From assembly GCF_005239225.2 (NCBI RefSeq), contig NC_133294.1, positions 62,001-126,000 of the forward strand: a stretch of 64,000 nt of DNA, given 5' to 3'. The notes beneath the pieces are model-generated. The model was given only the letters and a program-made list of their open reading frames with translations, was not told the DNA's origin and did no database searches. A program made the position numbers and the translations under genes. The DNA is from Populus alba (Eukaryota; Streptophyta; Magnoliopsida; Malpighiales; Salicaceae). Numbering within the stretch: position 1 is the stretch's first letter; the number at the start of each line of letters is the position of its first letter. Shown here one piece after another: positions 46,898 to 59,640 of this stretch.

Positions 46898-49800
46898 GAT
46901 GCCCTTGTTTGCCGAAATTCAGTTGCCTGTGAATTTCGGGTTGATCCCTCTTGAGTATGTCTGCTTCTACTACTTGTTCTACATCAGACTTTCTTCCCCA
47001 AACAGCGAAACGCTTTGACTCGATGAGTTTCGCGGCATTTCGACATCCATGCCCCGGTTGTCGAAATTCAGTTGCCTTTCAATTTTGGGTGATCCCTCTT
47101 GAGCATGTCTGCTTCTGCTACTTGTTCACATCAGAATTTCTTCTCCCCAAAATAGCGAAACGCTTTGACTCGTGAGTTTCGCGGACATTCGGACATCCAT
47201 GCCCCGGTTGCCGAAAATTCAGTTGCCTTTCAATTTTGCAGTGATCCCTCTTGAGCATGTCTGCTTGCTGCTACTTGTTCTACACCAGAATTTCTTCCGA
47301 AACACGGGAAAACGCTTTGACTCAGTGAGTTTCGCGGCATTCCGACTTCGATGCCCGCGGTTGCCGAAATTCAGTTGCCTTTTCAATTTCAGGTGATCCC
47401 TCTTGAGCATGTATGCTTTCTGCCTACTTGTTCTACAGCCAGAATTTCTTCCGCAAACGGCGAAACGCTTTTGACACGATGAGTTTCGCGCATTCCGACT
47501 TCGATGCCCCGGTTGCCAAAAATTCAGTTGCCTTTGAACTCTTTTCGGGGTGATCCCTCTTGAAATTCAGTTGCCTTTGAATTTCGGGGATCCCCTCTTG
47601 TATGCTTCTGCTACTTGTTCTACGGTGATCCCTCTTCGGCATGTAGACTTTTCTTCTTTGGCGAAAATGGCGACGAAACTTTTGATTCGCCTCTCGGGTG
47701 CCTTAATTGTTCGCTTTCTTGGCAAACGAATTCCGACGATGAGTTTCGCGGATGCCGGCCGGTTGCCGAAATTCAGTTGCCTTTGAATTTCGGGAGATCC
47801 CTCTTGAGCATGTATGCTTCTGCTACTTGTTCTACATCAAACTTTCTTCCCGCAAACGGCGAAACCTTTGAATTCGGACGAAATTCAGTTGCCTTTGAAT
47901 TTCGGGTGCCTCTTGAGCATGTATGCTTCTGCTACTTGTTCTACATCAGTTCTTCGCCAAACGCGAAACTCTTTGACTCGGTGAGTTTCGCGGCACCTTC
48001 GATGCCCCTTGCCGAAATTCAGTTGCCTTTGAATTTCGGGTGATCCCCTCTTGAGCATGTATGCTTCTGCTACTTGTTCTACATCAGACTTTCTCCCCAA
48101 ACAGCGAAACGCTTTTGGTGAGTTTATTCCGACTTCGTGTCGAAATTCAGTTGCCTTTGAAATTTCGGGTGATCCCTCTTGAGCATGTCTGCTTCTGCTA
48201 CTTGTTCTACATCAGAATTTCTTCCCCAACGGCGAAACGCTTTGACTCGATGAGTTTCGCGGGCATTCCGACTTCGATTCGTCCTGTTGCCGAAATTCAG
48301 TTGCCTTTGAATTTCGGGTGATCCCTCTTGAGCATGTCTGCTTCTGCTACTTGTTCTACAGCCAGGACTTTCTTCCGAAAACAACGAAACGCTTTGACTC
48401 GGTGAGTTTTCGCGGCATTCCGACTTCGATGCCTCGGTTGCCGAAATTCAGTTGCCTTTTGAATTTCGGGTGAATCCCTCTTTGAGCATGTAATGCTTCT
48501 GCTACTTGTTCTACACCAGACTTTCTTCCGCAAACAGGCGAAACGCTTTGACTCGATGAGTTTCAAGGCATTCCGACTTCGATGCCCCTTGCCGAAATTC
48601 AGTTGCTTTGAATTTTCGGGTGATCCCTCTTGAGCATGTCTGCTTCTGCTACTTGTTTCTACATCAGACTTTCTTCCTGCAAACAGCGAAAACGCTTTGA
48701 CTCGATGAGTTTCGCGGCATTATCGACATTCCATGCCCCCTCGGTTGTCGAAATTCAGTTGCCTTTTCAATTTTGGGTGATCCCTCTTGAGCATGTCTGC
48801 TTCTTGCTACTTGTTCTCCACCAGAATTTCTTCCCAAATAGCGAAACGCTTTGACTCGGTGAGTTTCGCGGAATTCGGACATTCCATGCCCCGGTTGCCG
48901 AAATTTCAGTTGCCTTTCTGAATTTTGGGTGATCCCTCTTGAGCATGTCTGCTTCTGCTAACTTGTTCTACACCAGAATTTTTTCAACCGAAAACGGGAA
49001 AACGCTTTGACTCGGTGAGTTTCGCGGGCATTCCGACTTCGATGTCGCGGTTGCCGAAATTCAGTTGCCTTTCAATTTCAGGTGATCCCTCTTGAGCATG
49101 TATGCTTCTGCTACTTGTTCTACACCAGAATTTCTTTCCGCAAACGGCGAAATGCTTTGACTCAGATGAGTTTTCGCGGCATTCCGACTTCGATGCCCCG
49201 GTTGCCAAAATTCAGTTGCCTTTGAATTTCGGGTGATCCCTCTTGAGCATGTATGCTTCTGCTACTTGTTATACATCAGACTTTCTTCTGCAAACGACGA
49301 AACTCTTTGACTCGGTGAGTTTCGCGGCATTCCAACTTCGATGCCCCGGTTGCCGAAATTCAGTTGCCTTTGAATTTCGGGTGATCCCTCTTGAGCATGT
49401 ATGCTTCTGCTACTTGTTCTACATCAGACTTTCTTCTACAAACGACGAAACTCTTTGACTCGGTGAGTTTCGCGGCATTCCGACTTCGATGCCCCGGTTG
49501 CCGAAATTCAGTTGCCTTTGAATTTCGGGAGATCCCTCTTGAGCATGTATGCTTCTGCTACTTGTTCTACATCAGACTTTCTTCCCCAAACAACGAAACG
49601 CTTTGACTCGATGAGTTTCGCGGCATTTCGACATCCATGCGCCGGTTGTCGAAATTCAATTGCCTTTCAATTTTGGATGATCCCTCTTGAGCATGTCTGC
49701 TTCTGCTACTTGTTCTACACCAGAATTTCTTCCGAAAACGGGAAAACGCTTTGACTCGGTGAGTTTCGCGGCATTCCGACTTCGATGCCTCGGTTGCCGA

Positions 49801-50214
49801 AATTGAGTTGCCTTTCAATTTCAGGTGATCCCTCTTGAGCATGTATGCTTCTGCTACTTGTTCTGCACCAGAATTTCTTCCATAAATGGCGAAACGCTTT
49901 GACTCGATGAGTTTCAAGGCATTCCGACGTCGATGCCCTTGTTGCCGAAATTCAGTTGCCTGTGAATTTCGGGTGATCCCTCTTGAGTATGTCTGCTTCT
50001 ACTACTTGTTCTACATCAGACTTTCTTCCCCAAACAGCGAAACGCTTTGACTCGATGAGTTTCGCGGCATTTCGACATCCATGCCCCGGTTGTCGAAATT
50101 CAGTTGCCTTTCAATTTTGGGTGATCCCTCTTGAGCATGTCTGCTTCTGCTACTTGTTCTACACCAGAATTTCTTCCCCAAATAGCGAAACGCTTTGACT
50201 CGGTGAGTTTCGCG

Positions 50215-50220
50215 GAATTC
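50215..50220. repeat. GAATTC marker of a CGCGGAATTCGGAC monomer
   Basis: A monomer in which GCGGCATTCCG has become GCGGAATTCGG. Others are at 45843, 48871, 54066, 59427 and 61094. Each is preceded by an AAATAG or TAGTG (CCCAAATAGCG-type) sequence, so it marks the same position in repeated higher-order units. Confidence 0.72.
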
Positions 50221-53200
50221 GGACATCCATGCCCCGGTTGCCGAAATTCAGTTGCCTTTCAAATTTTGGGTGATCCCTCTTGAGCATGTCTGCTTCTGCT
50301 ACTTGTTCTACACCAGAATTTCTTCCGAAAACGGGGAAAACGCTTTGACTCAGTGAGTTTCGCGGCATTCCGACTTCGATGCCGCGGTTGCCGAAATTCA
50401 GTTGCCTTTCAATTTCAGGTGATCCCTCTTGAGCATGTATGCTTCTGCTACTTGTTTCTACACCAGAATTTCTTCCGCAAACGGCGAAATGCTTTGACTC
50501 GATGAGTTTCGCGGCATTCCGACTTCGATGCCCCGGTTGCCAAAATTCAGTTGCCTTTGAATTTCGGGTGATCCCTCTTGAGCATGTATGCTTCTCCTAC
50601 TTGTTCTACATCAGACTTTCTTCTGCAAATGACGAAACTCTTTGACTCGGTGAGTTTCGCGGCATTCCGACTTCGATGCCCCGGTTGCCACAATTCAGTT
50701 GCCTTTGAATTTCGGGAGATCCCTCTTGAGCATATATGCTTCTGCTACTTGTTCTACATCAAACTTTCTTCCCCAAATAGCGAAACGCTTTGACTCGGTG
50801 AGTTCGGACATCCATGCCCCGGTTGCGGAAATTCAGTTGCCTTTGAATTTCGGGTGATCCCTCTTGAGCATGTCTGCTTCTACTACTTGTTCTACAACAG
50901 ACTTTCTTCCGCAAACGGCGAAACGCTTTGACTCGGTGCGTTTCCCGGCATTCCGATGCCCCCCGAAATTCAGTTGCCTTTGAATTTCGGGAAGATCCCT
51001 CTTTGAGCATGTTGCTTCTGCTACTTTTCTACATCAGACTTTCTGCCCAAACGAAATGCCGATGCCTTTTGAATTTCGGGTGATCGGAAATTGGGTGACT
51101 CAGATGTCGGTTTGCCGAAATTCAGTTGCCTTTGAATTTTTGATCCCTCTTGAGCATGTCTGCTTCTGCTACTTGTTCTAGAACTGCAAACGGCAAAACG
51201 CTTTGACTCGGTGAGTTTCGTGGCATTCCGACTTCGATTTCCGGGTTGCCGAAATTCAGTTGCCTTTCAATTTCAGGTGATCCCTCTTGAGCATGTATGC
51301 TTCTGCTACTTGTTCTACACCAGAATTTCTTCCGCAAACGGCAAAAAGCTTTGACTCGATGAGTTTCAAGGCATTCCGACTTCGATGCCCCTTGCCGAAA
51401 TTCAGTTGCCTTGTGAATTTCGGGTGATCCCTCTTGAGCATGTATGCTTCTGCTACTTCTTCTACATCAGACTTTCTTCCCCAAACAGCGAAACGCTTTG
51501 ACTCGATGAGTTTCGCGGCATTTCGACATTCATGCCCCGGTTGTCGAAATTCAGTTGCCTTTCAATTTTGGATGATCCCTCTTGAGCATCTCTGCTTCTG
51601 CTACTTGTTCTACACCAGAATTTCTTCCGAAAACGGGAAAACGCTTTGACTCGGTGAGTTTCGCGGCATTCCGACTTCGATGCCTCGGTTGCCGAAATTG
51701 AGTTGCCTTTCAATTTCAGGTGATCCCTCTTGAGCATGTATGCTTCTGCTACTTGTTCTGCACCAGAATTTCTTCCGCAAATGGCGAAACGCTTTGACTC
51801 GATGAGTTTCAAGGCATTCTGACGTCGATGCCCTTGTTGCCGAAATTCAGTTGCCTGTGAATTTCGGGTGATCCCTCTTGAGCATGTCTGCTTCTGCTAC
51901 TTGTTCTACACCAGACTTTCTTCCCCAAACAGCGAAACGCTTTGACTCCGATGAGTTTCGCGGCATTCCGACTTCCATGCCCCGGTTGTCGAAATTCAGT
52001 TGCCTTTCAATTTTGGGTGATCCCTCTTGAGCATGTTGCTTCTGGCTACTTGTTCTACACCAGAATTTCTTCCCGCAAATAGCGAAACGCTTTGACTCGG
52101 TGAGTTTCGCGGAATTCCGACATCGATTGCCCCGGTTGCCGAAATTCAGTTGCCTTTCAAATTTTGGGTGATCCCTCTTGAGCATGTCTGCTTCTGCTAC
52201 TTGTTTCTACACCAGAATTTCTTCCGAAAACGGCGAAAACGCTTTGACTCGGTGAGTTTCGCGGCCATTCCGACTTCGATGCCCGGTTGCCGAAATTCAG
52301 TTGCCTTTGAATTTCAGGTGATCCCTCTTGAGCATGTCTGCTTCTGCTACTTGTTCTACACCAGAATTTCTTCCGCAAACGGCGAAATGCTTTGACTCGA
52401 TGAGTTTCGCGGCATTCCGACTTCGATGCCCCGGTTGCCGAAATTCAGTTGCCTTTGAATTTCGGGTGATCCCTCTTGAGCATGTATGCTTCTGCTACTT
52501 GTTCTACATCAGACTTTCTTCCTGCAAACGACGAAACGCTTTGACTCGGTTGAGTTTCGCCGGCATTCCGACTTCGATGCCCCGGTTGCCGAAATTCAGT
52601 TGCCTTTTGAATTTCGGGAGATCCCTCTTGAGCATGTCTGCTTCTGCTACTTGTTCTACACCAGAATTTCTCCCCCGAAACGCTTTGACTCGGTGAGTTT
52701 CGCGGCATTCGGACATCCATGCCCCGGTTGCCGAAATTCAGTTGCCTTTGAATTTCGGGTGATCCCTCTTGAGCATGTCTGCTTCTGCTACTTGTTCTAC
52801 ACCAGATTTCTTCCGCAAACGGCGAAACGCTTTGACTCGGTGAGTTTCGCGGCATTCCGACTTCGATGCCCCGGTTGCCGAAATTCAGTTGCCTTTGAAT
52901 TTCGGGTGATTCCCTCTTGAGCATGTATGCTTCTGACTACTTGTTCTACATCAAGACTTTTCTTCGAAAACCAAAACAACGAAACGCTTTGACTCGGTGA
53001 GTTTCGGGCATTCCGACTTCATGCCCCGGTTGCCGAAATTCAGTTGCCTTTGAATTTCGGGTGATCCCTCTTGAGCATGTCTGCTTCTACTACTTGTTCT
53101 ACAACAGAACTTTCTTCCGCAACACGGCGAAACGCTTTGACTCGGTGAGTTTCCGGCATTCCGACTTCGATGCCCCGGTTGCCGAAATTCAGTTGCCTTT

Positions 53201-56200
53201 TGAATTTCGGGAGATCCCTCTTGAGCATGTATGCTTCTGCTAACTTGTTCTACATCAGATTTCTTCCCAAACAGCGAAACGCTTTGACTCGATGAGTTTC
53301 AAGGCATTCCGACGTCGATGCCCTTGTTGCCGAAATTCAGTTGCCTGTGAATTTCGGGTGATCCCTCTTGAGCATGTCTGCTTCTACTACTTGTTCTACA
53401 TCAGACTTTCTTCCCCAAACAGCGAAACGCTTTGACTCGATGAGTTTCGCGGCATTTTCGACATCCATGCCGCCGGTTTGTCGAAATTCAGTTGCCTTTC
53501 AATTTTGGGTGATCCCTCTTTGAGCATGTCTGCTTCTGCTACTTGCCTTTTCTACACCAGAATTTCTTCCGAAAACGGGGAAAACGCTTTGACTTTCAGT
53601 GAGTTTCGCGGCATTCCGAACTTTCTTCGACTTTGCCGAGCGCGTTGCCGAAATTCAGTTGCCTTTCAATTTCAGGTGATCCCTCTTGAGCATGTATGCT
53701 TCTGCTACTTGTTCTACACCAGAATTTCTTCCGCAAACGGCGAAATGCTTTGACACGATGAGTTTCGCGGCATTCCGACTTCGATGCCCCGGTTGCCAAA
53801 ATTCAGTTGCCTTTGAATTTCGGGTGATCCCTCTTGAGCATGTATGCTTCTGCTACTTGTTCTACATCAGACTTTCTTCTGCAAACGACGAAACTCTTTG
53901 ACTCGGTGAGTTTCGGAGCATTCCGACTTCGATGCCCCGGTTGCCGAAATTCAGTTGCCTTTGAATTTCGGGAGATCCCTCTTGAGCATATATGCTTCTG
54001 CTACTTGTTCTACATCAAACTTTCTTCCCCAAATAGCGAAACGCTTTGACTCGGTGAGTTTCGCGGAATTCGGACATCCGATTGCCCCGGTTGCCGGAAA
54101 TTCAGTTGCCTTTGAATTTCGGGTGATCCCTCTTGAGCATGTCTGCTTCTGCTACTTGTTCTACAACAGAATTTCTTCCGCAAACGGCGAAACGCTTTGA
54201 CTTGCGTTTCCCGGCATTGAGTCCTTTGCCTTTGACTCTTGAGGAAAGACTCGAAGTTGCCTTTCAATTTTGATCCCTTCTTGAAGCATGTCTGGCTTCC
54301 GCCGACTTTCGATGCCCGCGCAGTTGCCTTTTCAAATTTCAGGTGATCCCTCCATGCTTCTGACTTGCAGAATTTCTTCCGCAAACGGCAAAAATGCTTT
54401 GACTCGATGAGTTTCAAGGCATTCCGACTTCGATGCCCCGGTTGCCCGAAATTCAGTTTGCCTTTTGAATTTCGGGTGATCCCTCTTGAGCATGTATGCT
54501 TCTGCTACTTGTTCTACATCAGACTTTCTTCCCCAAACAGCGAAACGCTTTGACTCGATGAGTTTCGCGGCATTTCGACATCCATGCCCCGGTTGCCGAA
54601 ATTCAGTTGCCTTTCAATTTTGGGTGATCCCTCTTGAGCATGTCTGCTTCTGCTACTTGTTCTACACCAGAATTTCTTCCGCAAACGGGAAAACGCTTTG
54701 ACTCGGTGAGTTTCGCGGCATTCCGACTTCGATGCCCGGTTGCCGAAATTCAGTTGCCTTTCAATTTCAGGTGATCCCTCTTGAGCATGTATGCTTCTGC
54801 TACTTGTTCTACACCAGAATTTCTTCCGCAAACGGCGAAACGCTTTGACTCGATGAGTTTCAAGGCATTCCGACTTCGATGCCCTTGTTCCGAATTCAGT
54901 TGCCTGTGAATTTCGGGTGATCCCTCTTGAGCATGTCTGCTTCTGCTACTTGTTCTACATCAGACTTTCTTCCCCAAACAGCGAAACGCTTTGACTCGAT
55001 GAGTTTCGCGGCATTTCGACATTCCATGCCCCGGTTGTCGAAATTCAGTTGCCTTTCAATTTTGGGTGATCCCTCTTGAGCATGTCTGCTTCTGCTACTT
55101 GTTCTACACCAGAATTTCTTCCGAAAACGGGAAAACGCTTTGACTCGGTGAGTTTCGCGGCATTCCGACTTCGATGCCTCGGTTGCCGAAATTCAGTTGC
55201 CTTTCAATTTCAGGTGATCCCTCTTGAGCATGTATGCTTCTGCTACTTGTTCTACACCAGAATTTCTTCCGCAAACGGCGAAATGCTTTGACTCGATGAG
55301 TTTCGCGGCATTCCGACTTCGATGCCCGTTGTTGCCGAAATTCAGTTGCCTTTGAATTTCGGGTGATCCCTCTTGAGCATGTATGCTTCTGCTACTTGTT
55401 CTACATCAGACTTTCTTCTGCAAACGACGAAACGCTTTGACTCGGTGAGTTTCGCGGCATCTCCGACATTCGATGCCCCGGTTGTCGAAATTCAGTTGCC
55501 TTTGAATTTTTGGGTGATCCCTCTTGAGCATGTCTGCTTCTGCTACTTGTTCTACATCAAGAATTTTTCTTCCCCAAATAGGAAACGCTTTGACTCGGTG
55601 AGTTTCGCGGCATTCCGACTTCCGATGCCCCGGTTGCCGAAATTCAGTTGCCTTTCAATTTTCGGGTGATCCCTCTTGAGCATGTCTGCTTCTGCTACTT
55701 GTTCTACAACCAGAACTTTCTTCCGCAAACGGCGAAACGCTTTGACTGCGATGAGTTTCGCGGCATTCCGACTTTCGATGCCCCCGGTTCCGAAATTCAG
55801 TTGCCTTTGAATTTCGGGTGATCCCTCTTGAGCATGTATGCTTCTGCTACTTGTTCTACATCAGACTTTCTTCTGCAAACGGCGAAACGCTTTGACTCGG
55901 TGAGTTTCGCGGCATTTTCCACTGCCCCGGTTGCCGAAATTCAGTTGCCTTTGAATTTCGGGTGATCCCTCTTGGAGCATGTATGCTTCTACTACTTGTT
56001 CTACACAGACTTTCTTCACCAGCAAACAGCGAAACGCTTTGACTCGGTGAGTTTCGCGGCATTTGACTTCGATGCCCCGGTTGCCGAAATTCAGTTGCCT
56101 TTGAATTTCGGGTGATCCCTCTTGAGCATGTCTGCTTCTGCTACTTGTTCTACAGCAGACTTTCTTCCGCAAACGGCGAAACGCTTTGACTCGGTGAGTT

Positions 56201-58283
56201 TCGCGGCATTCCGACTTCGATGCCCGGTTGCCGAAATTCAGTTGCCTTTGAATTTCAGGTGATCCCTCTTGAGCATGTATGCTTCTGCTACTTGTTCTAC
56301 ACCAGACTTTCTTCCCGCAAAATGGCGAAACGCTTTGACTCGATGAGTTTCAAAGCATTTCGACTTCGATGCCCTTGTTGCCGAAATTCAGTTGCCTTTG
56401 AATTTTCGGGTGATCCCTCTTGAGCATGTCTGCTTCTGCTACTTGTTCTACACCAGAATTTCTTACCGCAAAACGAAAAACGCTTTGACTCGAGTTTCGC
56501 GGCATTCCGACTAATCGATGCCCCGGTTGCCGAAATTCAGTTGCCTTTCAATTTCGGGTGATCCCTCTTGAGCATGTATGCTTCTGCTACTTGTTCTACA
56601 TTCAGAACTTTTCTTCCGCAAACAGGCGAAACGCTTTGACTCGGATGAGTTTCGGCGGCATTCCGACTTCCGATGCCCCGGTTGCCGAAATTCAGTTGCC
56701 TTTGAATTTCGGGTGATCCCTCTGAGCATGAGATGCTTCTGCTACATTGTTCTTGTTCTGAATTCTTCCCCAGCCGAAACGCTTTGACTCTCCGGCATTT
56801 ACACCGTCATTCGATGGCGGTTCCGAAATTTCAGTTGCCTTTCAATTTCGGGTGATCCCTCTTGAGGCATGTCTGCTTCTGCTACTTGTTCATACACCAG
56901 AATTTCTTCCGCAAAACAGCGAAACGCTTTGACTCGATGAGTTTCGCGGCATTCCGACTTCCATGCCCCGGTTGCCGAAATTCAGTTGCCTTTGAATTTC
57001 GGGTGATCCCTCTTGAGCATTGTATGCTTCTGCTACTTGTTCTACATTTCTTCCGCAAACGGCGAAACGCTTTGACTCGGTGAGTTTCGCGGCATTCCGA
57101 CTTCGATGCCGCGGTTGCCCGAAATTCAGTTGCCTTTGAATTTCGGGTGATCCCTCTTGAGCATGTATGCTTCTGCTAACTTGTTCTACAGCAGACTTTC
57201 TTCCGCAAACGTTGACGAAACGCCCTTTGACTCGGTCGCGAGCTTTGACCTTCGCGGCATTCCGACTTCGATGCCCCGGTTGCCGAAATTCAGTTGCCTT
57301 GAATTTCGGGTGATCCCTCTTGAGCATGTATGCTTCTGCTACTTGTTCTACACTCAGACTTTCTTCCGCAAACGGCGAAACGCTTTGACTCGGTGAGTTT
57401 CGCGGCATTCCGACTTCGATGCCCCGGTTGCCGAAATTCCAGTTGCCTTTGAATTTCGAGATCCCTCTTGAGCATGTATGCTTCTGCTACTTGTTCTACA
57501 TCAGACTTTCTTCCGCAAACAGCGAAACGCTTTGACTCGGATGAGTTTCGCGGCATTTCCGACATCGTGCCCCAATTCGAAATTCAGTTGCCTTTGAATT
57601 TCTGGGTGATCCCTCTTGAGCATGTATGCTTCTGCTACTTGTTCTACATCAGAATTTTTATCCGCAAATGCGAAACGCTTTGACTCGGTGAGTTTCGCGG
57701 CATTCGACTTCGATGCCCCTTGCATGCCGAAATTCAAGTTGCCTTTCAATTTTTGGGTGATCCCTCTTGAGCATGTATGTATGTTCTCTCATTTCAGACT
57801 ACTTCTACATGAATTTTCCGAAACGCTTTGACTCGGTGAGTTTCGCGGCATTTCCGACTTCGATGCCCCGTTGCCGAAATTCAGTTGCCCTTTGAATTTC
57901 GGGTGATCCCTCTTGAGCATGTATGCTTCTTGCTAACTTGTTCTACATAGAACTTTCTTCCAAACAGCGAAACGCTTTGACTCGGTGAGTTTCGCGGCAT
58001 TTCGACTTCCATGCCCCGGTTGTCGAAATTCAGTTGCCTTTCAATTTCGGGTGATCCCTCTTGAGCATGTCTGCTTCTGCTACTTTGTTCTACACCAGAA
58101 TTTTTCCGCCAAACGGCGAAACGCTTTGACTCATGAGTTTCGCGGCATTCCGACTTCGAAATGCCTCGGTTGCCGAAATTCAGTTGCCTTTCAATTTCAG
58201 GTGATCCCTCTTGAGCATGTATGCTTCTGCTACTTGTTCTACACCAGAATTTCTTCCGCAAACGGCGAAACGCTTTGACTCGA

Positions 58284-58783
58284 NNNNNNNNNNNNNNNNN
58301 NNNNNNNNNNNNNNNNNNNNNNNNNNNNNNNNNNNNNNNNNNNNNNNNNNNNNNNNNNNNNNNNNNNNNNNNNNNNNNNNNNNNNNNNNNNNNNNNNNNN
58401 NNNNNNNNNNNNNNNNNNNNNNNNNNNNNNNNNNNNNNNNNNNNNNNNNNNNNNNNNNNNNNNNNNNNNNNNNNNNNNNNNNNNNNNNNNNNNNNNNNNN
58501 NNNNNNNNNNNNNNNNNNNNNNNNNNNNNNNNNNNNNNNNNNNNNNNNNNNNNNNNNNNNNNNNNNNNNNNNNNNNNNNNNNNNNNNNNNNNNNNNNNNN
58601 NNNNNNNNNNNNNNNNNNNNNNNNNNNNNNNNNNNNNNNNNNNNNNNNNNNNNNNNNNNNNNNNNNNNNNNNNNNNNNNNNNNNNNNNNNNNNNNNNNNN
58701 NNNNNNNNNNNNNNNNNNNNNNNNNNNNNNNNNNNNNNNNNNNNNNNNNNNNNNNNNNNNNNNNNNNNNNNNNNNNNNNNNNN
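58284..58783. other. Assembly gap, 500 N
   Basis: Exactly 500 N, the same size as the first gap, with satellite on both sides. The true size is unknown. Confidence 0.98.
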
Positions 58784-59640
58784 GCCCGAGTTAAGTCGAA
58801 ATTCAGTTGCCTTTCAGTTTTGGGTGCATCCCTCTTGAGCATGTCTGCTTATGCTACTTGTTCTAAAACACCAGAATTTCTTCCGAAAAGCGGAAAACGG
58901 CCTTTGACTCGCGTGGAGTTTTCGCGGCATTTCCGACTTCGATGCCCCCCGGTTGCCCCGAAATTCGGACATCCATGCCTCGGTTGCGAAATTCAGTTTG
59001 CCTTTCAATTTCAGGTGATCCCTCCTTGAACATGTATGCTTCTGCTACTTGTTTACACCAGAATTTCTTCCGCAAACAGCGAAACGCTTCTGACTCGATG
59101 AGTTCAGCCGGCTTCGGCATTTCGATGCCCCCAGTTGCGAATAATTCAGTTGCCTTTGAATTTCGGGTAGATCCCTCTTGAGCATGTATTGCTTCCTGCT
59201 ACTTGTTTCTACATCAAACTTTCTTCTGCAAAACGACTGAACTCTTGACTCGGTGAGGGGTTTCGCGGGCATTATGCCGAACTTCGAGTGCCCCGGTTGC
59301 GACAATTTCACGTGCCTTCTTTGAATTTCGAGATCCCTCTTGAGCATATATGCTTCTGCTACTCTGTTCTACATCAAAAATTTCTTCCCCCAAATAGTGA
59401 AACGTTTGGACTCGGTGAGTTTCGCGGAATTCGGACATCCATGCCCGTTGCCGAAATTCAGTTTGCCTTTGAATTTCGGGTGATCCCTCTTGAGCATGTC
59501 TTGCTTCTGCTAACTTGTTCTACAACAGACAACTTTCTTCCGCAAACGGCGAAACGCTTTGACATCGGTGCGTTTCCCGGCATTCCGACTTCGATGCCCC
59601 GGTTTGCGAAATTCAGCTGCCTTGAATTCTCGGGTGATCC
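58784..59640. repeat. Noisy satellite after the gap, indel-rich copy of 60529-61298
   Basis: The variant order from 58826 to 59635, including TTGGGTGCATCCC, TGTCTGCTTATGC, CGAAATTCGGACATCC and CTTGAACATG, is the same as at 60529-61298. The first copy is 810 bp and the second 770 bp; the extra 40 bp are scattered single-base and short insertions. Confidence 0.82.

Larger units (their letters stand above)
44821..58283. repeat. Right-hand satellite subfamily block
   Basis: Frequent diagnostic variants here are CACCAGAATTTC, CTCGATGAG, GACATCCATGCC, GGTTGTCGAAATTC, TTTCAATTTTGGG and GAAAACGGGAAAACG. Ordered groups recur at offsets of about 1358 bp (45176 and 46534), 3032 bp (46951 and 49983), 1895 bp (49567 and 51462) and 3256 bp (50578 and 53834). 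Noisy patches with extra or missing bases lie at about 47420-48620, 50940-51210, 54200-54380 and 56440-58260. Confidence 0.82.
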
